In this document: positions 1-8,031 of the stretch, piece by piece
How the letters are laid out: each line of letters opens with the position of its first letter
Position numbering within the stretch: the stretch's first letter is position 1
From: an uncultured Candidatus Entotheonella sp.
Lineage (GTDB): Bacteria; Tectomicrobia; Entotheonellia; Entotheonellales; Entotheonellaceae
Direction: 5' to 3'
NCBI GenBank assembly: GCA_958295825.1
Contig: OY282375.1
Span: 791,489-855,488, forward strand
DNA length: 64,000 nt
Notes under the pieces: model-generated
What the model was told of the DNA's origin: nothing
The model's database searches: none
The model's input: only the letters and a program-made list of their open reading frames with translations
Made by a program: the position numbers and the translations under genes

Positions 1-509
1 TGATGCCCACCGGCGCGAATCGGCGGCAGCGCGTCGCCGTCCGCCACCGGCCCTAGCATGCCGGGCGCCTGGCCGCTCATGTGGAACAGCACCAGATCAG
101 AAGCCATGAAATGTCCGTATGGCCCCCAACGTCCGAAAGGGGAGATGGAAGTGAGGATCAGGCCGGGGTTGTCCTGCCGCAGCGTCTCGTCGTCCAGCCC
201 GCCAGACAAATCCCGGATAACGATGGTGGCAGTGCGCGCCAAGCCCCTGAGCCGCTGCCGGTCTTGCGCCAGCGTCAGGTCCAGGGTGACACCGTACTTG
301 TTCAGATTCAGCGCCAGAAACAGGCCGCTCTTCTCGGCGTGCGGCAGGTCGCCCGGAAACGGCCCCGCGCGCCGTGCTGCATCGCCTGCGGGCGGCTCCA
401 CCTTGATGACCTCAGCGCCCATGAGGGCCAGTATCTTGCCGCAATAGGATGCGCTGACCTGCTCACCCAATTCCAGCACCCTGACGCCGGGCAGCAATCC
501 CTGTGACAT
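1..509 (-). CDS. CaiB/BaiF-type (class III) CoA transferase, C-terminus cut by window edge
   Basis: This frame runs off the left edge of the window; 169 residues are visible from the ATG at 509. The N-terminus MSQGLLPGVRVLELGEQVSA and the following GAEVIKVEPPAGD segment are the usual Rossmann-like opening of class III CoA transferases, which move CoA between carboxylic acids. The GRWGPYGHFMASDLVL stretch matches the segment before the catalytic Asp, but the catalytic region itself lies outside the window, so activity and substrate cannot be judged. It is on the opposite strand from a second, double-domain CoA transferase at 2311-4662. The family assignment is firm and the substrate is unknown. 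Confidence 0.85.
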   Translation of the reverse strand, partial: MSQGLLPGVRVLELGEQVSASYCGKILALMGAEVIKVEPPAGDAARRAGPFPGDLPHAEKSGLFLALNLNKYGVTLDLTLAQDRQRLRGLARTATIVIRDLSGGLDDETLRQDNPGLILTSISPFGRWGPYGHFMASDLVLFHMSGQAPGMLGPVADGDALPPIRAGGH

Positions 510-528
510 CCGGTACCTCCCGAGCAAG

Positions 529-972
529 TCAACTGCCATGGTCATAGAGCGTAAAGTCACGGTCGAGCCATAGGACGTAAAATATATGGCCCTGGCGGTA
601 TCCCACCATCGCCTTTTGGCCGGAAAAACGGAAGGCAAGGAAAGTCACGTCCGGGGTAACCTGGGCCGGAATACCCGTCCGAATCCTGCTTCGGGACAGT
701 TTTTCAGGTCCCAAGCCGTGTTTTGGAGCGCTTTGGAGTTCATCCCAGTTCAGTTGACTTCGCTTATACAGGGCGTCAGCGAAATCGCCTTTCTCGCGTA
801 GCTCGCACGTAGCCAAGCCATACCGGCCGCGGCCCATGTATTCAAGAGAAAAGGCGGGGTGTCGTTGACCAGACGGGGTGCCGGTACGCGCCGGAGCCTG
901 TACGCGCTGTCCTTGGGTAATAGGCGGGGACGCGATCTTTTTGCGGTTCGGGTTACGCCGTTTCGGACTCAC
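529..972 (-). CDS. Putative toxin of a Panacea-type toxin-antitoxin pair
   Basis: This is a 147-residue protein with a GTG start at 972 that overlaps the end of the upstream antitoxin gene by 20 bases, so the two are probably translationally coupled. The N-terminus is basic and proline-rich (PKRRNPNRKK). The C-terminal half contains WDELQSAPKHGLGPEKL, a FRFSGQKAMVGYR segment and a WLDRDFTLYDHGS ending. I recognise this pattern from uncharacterised proteins next to SocA/Panacea proteins, but I cannot name a catalytic activity. The toxin role is inferred from gene order, size and the antitoxin partner; it could instead be an accessory protein. Confidence 0.6.
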   Translation of the reverse strand: MSPKRRNPNRKKIASPPITQGQRVQAPARTGTPSGQRHPAFSLEYMGRGRYGLATCELREKGDFADALYKRSQLNWDELQSAPKHGLGPEKLSRSRIRTGIPAQVTPDVTFLAFRFSGQKAMVGYRQGHIFYVLWLDRDFTLYDHGS

Positions 973-1414
973 GCGCTACCCTTGTCGCAAAATAGCCACG
1001 CAAGTGGTCATGTCGAATTTCCTGACCTGGAACCGTGTCGCGCCATGGCGGCTCGGAATGGGTCATGTCGCGCAATTTCCAGGCGGAAAATTGTCCGTAG
1101 GCAGCGTAGACATCATCAAGCAAGTCGCGCGTTTGCGCGTCATAAATAGAGAAGTCGGCCTCACTTGGGCAGGGGATAGCGTCTGAGCCGTAGGGTTTGT
1201 ATTTGCGATAGAGTTCCGGCACGACCGGTCCGTGCGTCCAGGCTTCAATGCGTTCGGGAAACAAGGGGCGGCCATGGAGCGCGAGCGCGAATCCCTGAGC
1301 ATAGTAGACGAGTTTTTGCAGTTTCAGGTTGGAAATCAGGTCGCCTGCATCTTCGTCCATCTGTGCCAAGAAGTATTGGGCGACGTCATAGCAACTCAAC
1401 GTGCGGGAACGCAT
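953..1414 (-). CDS. Panacea-domain (SocA/GepA-like, DUF4065) antitoxin
   Basis: The protein has 153 residues and starts at an ATG preceded by GGAGG at good spacing. The segments LKLQKLVYYAQGFALALHG, EAWTHGPVVPELYRKYKPYG and DVYAAYGQFSAWKLRDMTH are characteristic of the Panacea domain. That domain neutralises many unrelated toxins and occurs in SocA, the ClpXP adaptor/antitoxin. It is the first gene of a two-gene unit, with the putative toxin overlapping its 3' end. Antitoxins of this type often repress their own promoter, but I see no operator. The family call is strong and the antitoxin role is inferred from context. Confidence 0.82.
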   Translation of the reverse strand: MRSRTLSCYDVAQYFLAQMDEDAGDLISNLKLQKLVYYAQGFALALHGRPLFPERIEAWTHGPVVPELYRKYKPYGSDAIPCPSEADFSIYDAQTRDLLDDVYAAYGQFSAWKLRDMTHSEPPWRDTVPGQEIRHDHLRGYFATRVARESETA

Positions 1415-1592
1415 AGACTTTCCTCCGGCCTTTTCTATCCCGTTGATAGCCCCAGAGGGACAAAACCCAGGATAGACAGGCTATATCCATCAACGGTCAG
1501 ACACAACTTTTCCGGTCGTAAAAACGTTGAATGTTCCGCGAATGGGATTGGCGTGGGCGTCAGATAGCATGGCCGCGGGATTGCTTCAACCA

Positions 1593-1849
1593 CTAGGCTC
1601 AGGACTCATAACCAAAAGATAACCGTGGCGGCAATGCAGATGGCGCTGTAGAAGGTGTGTGCACGACGATCCTATCGTGTGGCGATGTGGCGCCAATCCT
1701 TGAGTCTGCCGAACAAGCGCTCGATGAGGTTACGGCGCTTGGAAAGCTCCGTGTCGCAGACGATCGGCTCTTTGAGGAACCTCCTGATGGAGTCAGGGTG
1801 TTGAATCCTGCATGCTCAATGATAAGCCTTTTACAGGTCCTGAGCCTAG
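1593..1849 (-). mobile_element. Internally deleted IS5-family element with intact ends
   Basis: A 257-base element is bounded by perfect 13-base inverted repeats, ctaggctcaggac at 1593-1605 and its reverse complement at 1837-1849. Inside, on the minus strand, is the C-terminal end of an IS5-family DDE transposase, joined directly to non-coding DNA of the other end. Nearly all of the transposase gene is missing, so it is a non-autonomous derivative that another IS5-type transposase might mobilise. The outer CTAG may be part of the target site. I see no second copy in the window. Confidence 0.75.
1606..1800 (-). pseudogene. IS5-family transposase C-terminal remnant
   Basis: Reading the minus strand from about 1800 to the stop at 1606 gives KEPIVCDTELSKRRNLIERL, then FGRLKDWRHIATR, an amber codon at 1674-1672, and DRRAHTFYSAICIAATVIFW before the end. 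This is the conserved tail of IS5-family transposases; the amber codon sits where the family has Tyr. Upstream of about 1800 the frame is closed by several stops. Only this terminal fragment remains, so no functional enzyme is made. Confidence 0.8.
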
Positions 1850-2114
1850 GCAGGTGTGACGGTCCAAGAGCGGTTCTGTACGCCTTTGTTTCACAGGCGA
1901 CCGTTGATGTCAACATCCAGGACACACCTTCAACTCAAGCCCTGTAGTGGGAAATCCGCCTTGACACCCCAATTCCTTCGCGTCGAGAATGAGAGCTTTA
2001 TATTGGCAACTTGTTAACCCATCCCCCGGTCGGAGCCGAGGGCAGGCTTGCGGTGTCTCTTCCAAAAGTTGCCACCAGAACGCCGTCGTCCGGAGGCATA
2101 GGTCCTGCCTGCAC
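1850..2114. other. Intergenic stretch without recognisable gene
   Basis: I see no supported coding frame, RNA gene or clear promoter between the IS5 remnant and the dispersed repeat at 2115. Short open frames on both strands have no family resemblance. Confidence 0.5.
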
Positions 2115-2204
2115 GTCATGCCGGGCTTGACCCCATATCAAGTACGGGGCAGGCTCCGGCATCCAGTGGGCAGCCAGTGGATTCCCGCTTTCGCGGGAAT
2201 GACC
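2115..2204. repeat. Dispersed intergenic hairpin repeat, copy 1
   Basis: A first imperfect palindrome starts gtcatgccgggcttgacccc. It is followed by a perfect hairpin, attcccgc at 2181-2188 and gcgggaat at 2193-2200 around the loop tttc, ending in atgac. This is the common proteobacterial intergenic repeat type whose translation gives the WIPAFAGMT signature. A related copy is at 6326. Confidence 0.75.
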
Positions 2205-2310
2205 CTTTGGGGCACGTCGTAACGCCGATTCCTCAAGGGCCACGTATATCACTTTATAACCAACAGCCAATCCCGAACTACGCGGGAATAATGCGGGAGA
2301 CAGGACACAC

Positions 2311-4662
2311 ATGGCGAGCGCGTTGGATGGCATCACGGTGTTGGAACTGAGCCACAGTCCGGCAGGGGCCATGGCCGGCATGTTTCTTGGCGACCACGGC
2401 GCCCGGGTCATCCGGCTGCTCGACAGCGCCGCGCCAGCCACGCGGCGCGGCGGCTATCGGGTGTGGGACCGCGGCAAGGCATGCCGCCGGTTGGACTTGT
2501 CGCAGGCCACCTCGGCGCATCCCCACGCTGCGGCCTATGAACGCCTGATTCGCAGTGCCGACGTCGTCCTTGAAGACTTCCCGCCTTCATCCGATCAGCA
2601 AGCTCTGATGCGGCCCGACTGGCTCGCCGCCCTCAATCCCCGACTGGTTCACTGCTCCATCACCGCTTACGGCAAACACGGCCCACTTAAAGACGAACCG
2701 GCAATCGACGAACTCGTGATGGCGCGCATGGGCATCCTGGAAACGATGCCCGGTTATCGCCCGGGGCCCGTGCACGTGGTGCACCCGCTGCCCAGCGTCG
2801 GGGCGGCGCTCTTCGCCGCCGTCGGCATCGCGGCGGCCTTGCTGGCCAGAGAGAAGACGGGTAGGGGACGGACCGTGGAAACGTCCCTGATGGCGGGGAG
2901 CTTGTTGTATCAGCCGAAAGTGGTGGCGCAGCACCTGGAACCGCGGCCTTTTCAGACCCACCCGGCCGGCAGCGGGCCGTTCTACAGCGTTTACGCCTGC
3001 GCCGACGGAAACTGGGTGCAACTGGGCTGCGTACACCTTGGCTTCATCCAAACCGCGGCGAGGGTCATGGGCATCGCTGACGTACTCGACGACCCGCGAT
3101 ACGGCGGCGGGCAAATCCCGGTGTCCCCGGAGGCGGACCTCGACCTGCGGGCACGCATTGCCGAAGCAGTCGTGGCGCAGCCATACGCCCACTGGGCCAA
3201 CTGCTTCGAGGACGCCGACGTGCCATACGCCCTGGCGCGGACCACCGAAGAGGGCTTGAACGATCCGCAGGTGCGGGCTAACGGCATGGTCGAAACACTG
3301 ACCGACCCCGAGGTCGGCCCGCTGGCGCAAATGGGTGTGCCTGTTCAACTTTCGCAGACGCCCGGACGCATTCAGGGGCCGCGCACGCTACCCGACGCGT
3401 CGTCATCCGATCTGCCCGAAGATGCCTCAACCCCGGCGGCTGTATCGTCCGACCCGTTGCCCGAAACGGAATTCGACCTGCCCTTGAAAGACGTCCGCGT
3501 ATTGGAGATCACCAACCTGATCGCCGGTCCCATCGCCGGGCGCCTGCTTGCCGACCTGGGTGCCGACGTCATCAAAGTGGAACCCCACGCCGGCGACATT
3601 TCGCGTCCCCTCGGCCGTACGTACTTCTTCAACGTCAACGTCAACAAACGCTCCCTGTGCCTCAACACGCGCGAGCCGGCCGGCAAGATCGTGGCGCAGA
3701 AAGTAGCGGCGACTGCGGACGTCATGCTGGCCAACTTGCGCCCCGGCGCCACGGCGCGCATGGGCCTGGGGCCGGACAGCTTGCGGGAATTGAACCCGCG
3801 CCTGATCGAAACGCACGTGACCGGTTTCGGCGCCACGGGCCCCTACGCCCACCGGCCCGGTATCGATCCGCTGTCGCAAGCCCTCATGGGCCTGTCGCGC
3901 GCGCAAGGCGGCGCCGAAAACCCACCCGTTTTCCCCGCCCAACTGGCACCCACCGATTACACCGCCGGTGCGATGGGCGCGTACGGCACCATCCTGGCCC
4001 TGTTCGTCCGCGAGCGCACCGGCCAAGTGCAGCGCGTCGATACCAACCTGCTCAATGGCGGCATCATGCTCACTTCCGAGTGGTTCACGCGCTACGCGGG
4101 CAAACCCGCGCGTCCCCTGGCTGACAAGGGTCAATACGGCCTGACGGCGTTTCATCGCCTGTATGAATTAAAGGATGGCTGGCTGTATGTTGCCGCTGAT
4201 GCACCCGCCGCCCGGCAAGCCCTGTCCGAAGCCTTGGGTTGCGAGGTGAACCCAGAAAAACCAATTGGCTTAACAAGGGGAGGGGAGGGGCATCCCAGCG
4301 CCGCCCCGCCGGCCGACGCCTTGGCTCAGGGTTTTGCCGACTTGTGCCTGACGGAGGCCATAAAGCGGCTGCGCTCCGCAAATGTCCCATGCGCTCCTGT
4401 TGTCGGCGGCGACAGCGAAATCTTTCTGGACGACCCGCACGCCACCGACAATCACATGGTTTTGGCATACGAACACCCTGTTGTTGGCCATATGTTGGTT
4501 GCGGGACATTACGTGCAATTCGGCAACACCTCGGTCGTGCCCGGTAAACCCACCCCCCTGCTGGGCCAGCACACGCAAGACATGCTTCGGGAAGTTGGCT
4601 ATACTGAGGACGCCATCGCCGACCTTTACGGTAAGGCGGTGGTTAAAACGGAAGACGTGTAG
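2311..4662 (+). CDS. Double-domain CaiB/BaiF CoA transferase; N-terminal domain lacks the catalytic Asp
   Basis: This 783-residue protein holds two class III CoA transferase domains in tandem, roughly residues 5-370 and 393-775, joined by an acidic, proline-rich linker. Single-domain members are about 400 residues. Each half has its own opening motif (DGITVLELSHSPAGAMAGM and KDVRVLEITNLIAGPIAGR). In the second half the catalytic Asp is present as Asp549 in APTDYTAGAMGAYG. The aligned position in the first half reads HPLPSVGAALFAAVGI, with Ser162 where Asp is expected, so the N-terminal half is probably structural or substrate-binding. The ATG at 2311 follows a purine-rich site near 2296. The substrate is unknown. 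Confidence 0.85.
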   Translation: MASALDGITVLELSHSPAGAMAGMFLGDHGARVIRLLDSAAPATRRGGYRVWDRGKACRRLDLSQATSAHPHAAAYERLIRSADVVLEDFPPSSDQQALMRPDWLAALNPRLVHCSITAYGKHGPLKDEPAIDELVMARMGILETMPGYRPGPVHVVHPLPSVGAALFAAVGIAAALLAREKTGRGRTVETSLMAGSLLYQPKVVAQHLEPRPFQTHPAGSGPFYSVYACADGNWVQLGCVHLGFIQTAARVMGIADVLDDPRYGGGQIPVSPEADLDLRARIAEAVVAQPYAHWANCFEDADVPYALARTTEEGLNDPQVRANGMVETLTDPEVGPLAQMGVPVQLSQTPGRIQGPRTLPDASSSDLPEDASTPAAVSSDPLPETEFDLPLKDVRVLEITNLIAGPIAGRLLADLGADVIKVEPHAGDISRPLGRTYFFNVNVNKRSLCLNTREPAGKIVAQKVAATADVMLANLRPGATARMGLGPDSLRELNPRLIETHVTGFGATGPYAHRPGIDPLSQALMGLSRAQGGAENPPVFPAQLAPTDYTAGAMGAYGTILALFVRERTGQVQRVDTNLLNGGIMLTSEWFTRYAGKPARPLADKGQYGLTAFHRLYELKDGWLYVAADAPAARQALSEALGCEVNPEKPIGLTRGGEGHPSAAPPADALAQGFADLCLTEAIKRLRSANVPCAPVVGGDSEIFLDDPHATDNHMVLAYEHPVVGHMLVAGHYVQFGNTSVVPGKPTPLLGQHTQDMLREVGYTEDAIADLYGKAVVKTEDV

Positions 4663-4680
4663 CCACCAACCTACCCTTGA

Positions 4681-5826
4681 ATGAAGAAGCCGATGCCACC
4701 CGTTCATTACCGGCCAGGGGCTTTCCCGCCTCAAGACTGCCTGGACTGGGCACAGTTAATTCCACTCATCGGCCCTGCGACTGCTTCTGTGGCACGCTAC
4801 GATGGGTTGCTTGCCGCCTTTCCAGACCCCGATAATCTGCTGACTCTTCTATCCCTCCGAGAAGCCGTTATCTCCTCACGCATGGATGGCGGACGGGCGA
4901 CCCTAGGTGAGGTGCTCGAATTCGAGGCCGGACAGAAAGTCGATTCACCGGCCTTGCGCCGCGACGTTGAACAGACGCTGAATTATCACTTGGCACTGCA
5001 CCGGGCGGAACAAATGCTGGCGGAGTTGCCACTCTGCCTGGGTGTCATCCGCGCGGCACACCGAACGTTGCTGCGTGGCACACAACGAACCGAACAAGCG
5101 CCCGGTGAGCTGCGACGTGGTCCCAGTCGAGTCGGACGTCCCGGTGCCTCGGCCGAGAGGGACGCCTACGTCCCCATCGACGCAGCCGAGTTGCCGGATG
5201 GGGTTGCCAGGTGGGAGCGCTACCTTTACGAAACGATGCCCGATCGCCTGATTCAGCTTGCCATTCTGCACGCGGAATTCGAAGCGTTGCATCCGTTTGC
5301 AGAAGGCAACGGACGCCTTGGGCGCATGCTTGTGCCCCTGTTTCTGTGGCATCAGGGGATGATTCGGCGGCCGGTCTTCTATATCAGCGCCTGCCTCGAG
5401 GAACGACGCGACCTGTATTATGACGGATTGTTGGCGATTTTCCGCGATGGCAACTGGACGGCATGGTGCCGCTACTTTCTCGAAGCATTGCGGGTGCAGG
5501 CGGAAGACAACTTGGCAAAGGCGCAGGAGATCTTTGATCTCTATGATCGGACCACCCGCCACTTCTCCGTCATCACCCGTTCTCCAAATACCGTTGATGC
5601 CTTGACGTGGTTATTCGGCCACCCGGTCGTGCGCAGTTCGGACTTCACCACTGAAGCAGGGGTGCCCAAGCGGACGGCGCACCGGTTACTCGGCACGCTG
5701 ATGGAGGAAGGGATTCTGCAGGAGATCCGAGCCGCCAATGGACGCCGGCCAGCATTGCTCGGCTTTCCCGGTCTACTCAGCCTTGCAGAAAGGGATTCAG
5801 ATATTCGTTCATTGTATGACACATAA
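4681..5826 (+). CDS. Fic-family protein (probable AMP transferase) with winged-helix C-terminus
   Basis: The protein has 381 residues. The Fic motif HPFAEGNGRLGR starts at His204 and is complete: a catalytic His, an acidic residue, and the GNGR loop that binds ATP phosphates. Such enzymes usually transfer AMP to hydroxyl side chains of target proteins. Residues 10-90 form the N-terminal Fic_N region. The autoinhibitory motif there is normally S/T-x-x-x-E-G/N; here it is SSRMDG at 65-70, with Asp69 in place of Glu. The C-terminal 70 residues look like a winged helix (RSSDFTTEAGVPKRTAHRLL). It starts 18 bases after the CoA transferase gene, and ATG 4693 is an alternative start. The target is unknown. 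Confidence 0.88.
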   Translation: MKKPMPPVHYRPGAFPPQDCLDWAQLIPLIGPATASVARYDGLLAAFPDPDNLLTLLSLREAVISSRMDGGRATLGEVLEFEAGQKVDSPALRRDVEQTLNYHLALHRAEQMLAELPLCLGVIRAAHRTLLRGTQRTEQAPGELRRGPSRVGRPGASAERDAYVPIDAAELPDGVARWERYLYETMPDRLIQLAILHAEFEALHPFAEGNGRLGRMLVPLFLWHQGMIRRPVFYISACLEERRDLYYDGLLAIFRDGNWTAWCRYFLEALRVQAEDNLAKAQEIFDLYDRTTRHFSVITRSPNTVDALTWLFGHPVVRSSDFTTEAGVPKRTAHRLLGTLMEEGILQEIRAANGRRPALLGFPGLLSLAERDSDIRSLYDT

Positions 5827-5983
5827 GATAATTTTATATGACATATAAGGCACAAAAAGTATTTCCCGCGTATGTATCATTTTCCAGCTACCCGCTCTCT
5901 GCCTCCGCACAACGATTGTTCAATTCTTTCCCGAGGCGCTCCATCGTGCCGACAAAACGGTCTCCAGAGTCACCGATAGGACA
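5827..5983. other. AT-rich intergenic stretch after the Fic gene
   Basis: Short AT-rich segments (near 5826-5860) lie between the Fic stop and the MITE-like element. No gene or terminator with a clear stem and T-run was found. Confidence 0.4.
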
Positions 5984-6279
5984 CTAGGGCCTGTTGACCT
6001 TCATAAAAAACCCTATGGTCGTATGAGTCGCCGGCTTCAATGAGGATGCCAGAAATCAGCACCCTACGGGTCTTGGAGGGGGTTGTAAATGGCGATGCCT
6101 CTCTGGGAGAGCGGGCTTCCAGCCCGCTAAGCGGAACTCTGCGGACAAGATGCCCGCGCTTCCAGGCATGGGAGGCGTGGCGATGAGGCCGCAAGGCGAC
6201 TTCTGAAACCGGCCAGAACAAGGGCGGGATCACTCACAACCCTCTATTTGCCGATCGCGTGAATATCAACAGGCCCTAG
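5984..6279. mobile_element. MITE-like element with 14-base terminal inverted repeats
   Basis: The 296-base segment begins with ctagggcctgttga at 5984-5997 and ends with its exact reverse complement at 6266-6279. No transposase is encoded. The interior contains a hairpin around 6110-6130 (agcgggcttccagcccgct). The GGGCCTGTTGA end next to CTAG resembles ends of IS5-family elements, and the IS5 derivative at 1593 also has CTAG ends. The call is based on these ends and the lack of coding content. Confidence 0.65.
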
Positions 6280-6325
6280 AACATTGCCGTACCCAAAAAA
6301 GGGGTGGCGTGGCCGCCTCCAAGTC

Positions 6326-6390
6326 GTCATTCCGGCGTATGCCGGAATCCACTGTCCCGAGGCCGGGACGGAGGCAAGGCCGTTGGCGAT
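6326..6390. repeat. Dispersed intergenic hairpin repeat, copy 2
   Basis: The hairpin attccggc (6329-6336), loop gtat, gccggaat (6341-6348) follows gtc, and a degenerate second half with ggccgggacg follows. It is the same repeat class as the copy at 2115 but in the opposite orientation. Confidence 0.65.
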
Positions 6391-6505
6391 TACTGCGAAG
6401 GAAGTCCGTTCGCTTCCACTAAACAAAAGCGACGAGGACTCCATCTGAACGCCGGCATGCAAGGCGCGAGTTGTTTGTCACGCATGGCCCATAACTTCGC
6501 ACGCT

Positions 6506-6546
6506 CATCATGTGGCGCAAAAAATATATTTTTATGCCACATGATG
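6506..6546. repeat. 41-base near-palindrome with AT-rich centre
   Basis: Perfect 11-base arms, catcatgtggc at 6506-6516 and gccacatgatg at 6536-6546, enclose a 19-base AT-rich centre that is itself nearly symmetrical (gcaaaaaatatatttttat). It lies about 60 bases beyond the stop of the minus-strand LLM oxidoreductase gene. It could be a transcription terminator, a regulator site or a transposon end; the sequence alone does not decide. Confidence 0.55.
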
Positions 6547-6603
6547 AAAACAGCCTAAATACCGACTCATGGCAGGTCGGGGGTGGTATTCGTGACAGCC
6601 GGA

Positions 6604-7542
6604 TCACGCCGCTACGGTTGGCATCACGCGGTCGGCGACCTGCTCGATAATGGCGATTTGCTGCGCGACGTCGTCGGTGCGAAAGTCGTAGGTGAGTTGA
6701 TGAATGCCCAGGTCCTGGCAGCGGCGGGCATCGTCAACAATGTCCTGCGTGGTGCCGACCAGAGCGTTGCCGGAGCGGAAGGCGGCCTCGCCGGTCAAGC
6801 CGATGTCGGTGATGTGGAGGCTGCGCTTGAGGGAAATGGTGATGCTGTCCGGGTCGCGGCCGGCGCGTTCCGCCTCTTCGCGCAAATAAGGGAGGTGTTC
6901 GAGTACGTAGGCGGGTGTCTGGCGGGTCGGGTGCCAAGCCTGACCGTACGCAATGGTGCGTCGGATGGCGCGCCGGCTATGGCCGCCGACCCAGATAGGT
7001 AAGGGATTCTGGACCGGCTTGGGCTGAAACTGCATGCCATCGAACTGATAGAATTTGCCGTGAAATTCCGGGTGCTCGTCATTCCACAAGGTGCGGAAGA
7101 TGCGGAGAAATTCGTCGCTCATGGGCCCGCGCTCGGGGTACGGAACGCCGAGGCTCTGGAACTCCTTTTCAAGCCAACCGACGCCAACCCCGCAGATCGC
7201 CCGCCCGCCGCTCAGCACGTCCAGGGTGGCAAACACCTTGGCCTGCACGATAGGGTTGCGGTAGGGCAGAATGATGACCGTGCTGCCCAGGCGGATGCGC
7301 TCGGTGACCGCGGCCACGTAGCACAGCACGCTGAGGGTCTCCAGAAAGCCAACGCGCGCGTCCCGAGGAAAGGAGCCGTCAGCCGTGTAGGGATACTGAT
7401 TGGTGCCGGCGGTGGGCAGCAAAATGTGGTCGCCACACCATAGCGACTCAAAGCCAAGCGCCTCGGCGCGTTGAGCAAACTCGATGATTTTGGCGCCCTG
7501 AACGCCGTCCCCGCTGTGGGGTAATCCCAGGCCAAACCGCAT
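6604..7542 (-). CDS. LLM-class (luciferase-like, probably F420-dependent) oxidoreductase
   Basis: The protein has 312 residues. The start at 7542 (MRFGLGLPHSGDG) follows AAAGGAGG at ideal spacing; an upstream in-frame ATG at 7656 would add a tail unlike the family. The fold is the bacterial-luciferase TIM barrel. Family blocks include FAQRAEALGFESLWCGDHIL, RIRLGSTVIILPYRNP, DVLSGGRAICGVGVGWLEKE and LPIWVGGHSRRAIRR. These are typical of the subfamily that uses F420 or FMN to oxidise or reduce small organic substrates; the cofactor and substrate are inferred only. It is divergent from clpS, so the 130 bases between them hold both promoters. Confidence 0.85.
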   Translation of the reverse strand: MRFGLGLPHSGDGVQGAKIIEFAQRAEALGFESLWCGDHILLPTAGTNQYPYTADGSFPRDARVGFLETLSVLCYVAAVTERIRLGSTVIILPYRNPIVQAKVFATLDVLSGGRAICGVGVGWLEKEFQSLGVPYPERGPMSDEFLRIFRTLWNDEHPEFHGKFYQFDGMQFQPKPVQNPLPIWVGGHSRRAIRRTIAYGQAWHPTRQTPAYVLEHLPYLREEAERAGRDPDSITISLKRSLHITDIGLTGEAAFRSGNALVGTTQDIVDDARRCQDLGIHQLTYDFRTDDVAQQIAIIEQVADRVMPTVAA

Positions 7543-7670
7543 GTCGCGCCTCCTTTGGTTAAGGGGTTTCGATGGCAAGCGCGGCATCATAGCATGGGGT
7601 GCGGGCGGTTGAAATTTTGCTTCGCGCCTGCAAGAATTTCCGCCGTTTGCAGCCACAACCTGGAGGTTTG

Positions 7671-7994
7671 ATGATGCCGGATTGGGAAGAAGACGGCGCC
7701 CCCGGCGTCGGGATGCTCACCGAGACCGCCAAGCAGATCGAAAAACCGCCCTTGTTCAAAGTCTTGCTGCACAATGACGACTTCACCACCATGGAATTCG
7801 TGGTCGATATTCTGCAGCATGTTTTTCACCGCCCGGAGACGGAGGCGCTGCACGTCATGCTGGCGGTGCATCATCAGGGCGTCGGCGTGGCGGGCGTCTA
7901 CCCCTATGAAATCGCCGAGGCCAAGGTGGACAAGGTCACGGAACTCGCCGGGGCACAGGACTTCCCGTTGCTGTGCACCCTCGAACAGGAGTAG
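7671..7994 (+). CDS. clpS: ATP-dependent Clp protease adaptor ClpS
   Basis: The protein has 107 residues. ClpS binds N-degron substrates and delivers them to ClpA. The core FKVLLHNDDFTTMEFVVDIL, then a VMLAVHHQGVGVAGVYPYEI helix and the AEAKV segment, match ClpS. The Asn-Asp pair of HNDD lies in the N-degron pocket. GGAGG at 7662-7666 serves either of two adjacent ATG codons (7671 or 7674), and the second has the better spacing. It lies directly upstream of clpA, the usual arrangement, so the two are probably co-transcribed. Confidence 0.93.
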   Translation: MMPDWEEDGAPGVGMLTETAKQIEKPPLFKVLLHNDDFTTMEFVVDILQHVFHRPETEALHVMLAVHHQGVGVAGVYPYEIAEAKVDKVTELAGAQDFPLLCTLEQE

Positions 7995-8031
7995 CCATGA
8001 TGGCCGGAGACGGCGCACGGATGATCACACG

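Noticed and set aside
5984..6279. Treating the inverted repeats as a terminator hairpin
   Set aside because: The arms are 268 bases apart, too far for a terminator stem; element ends are a better explanation.
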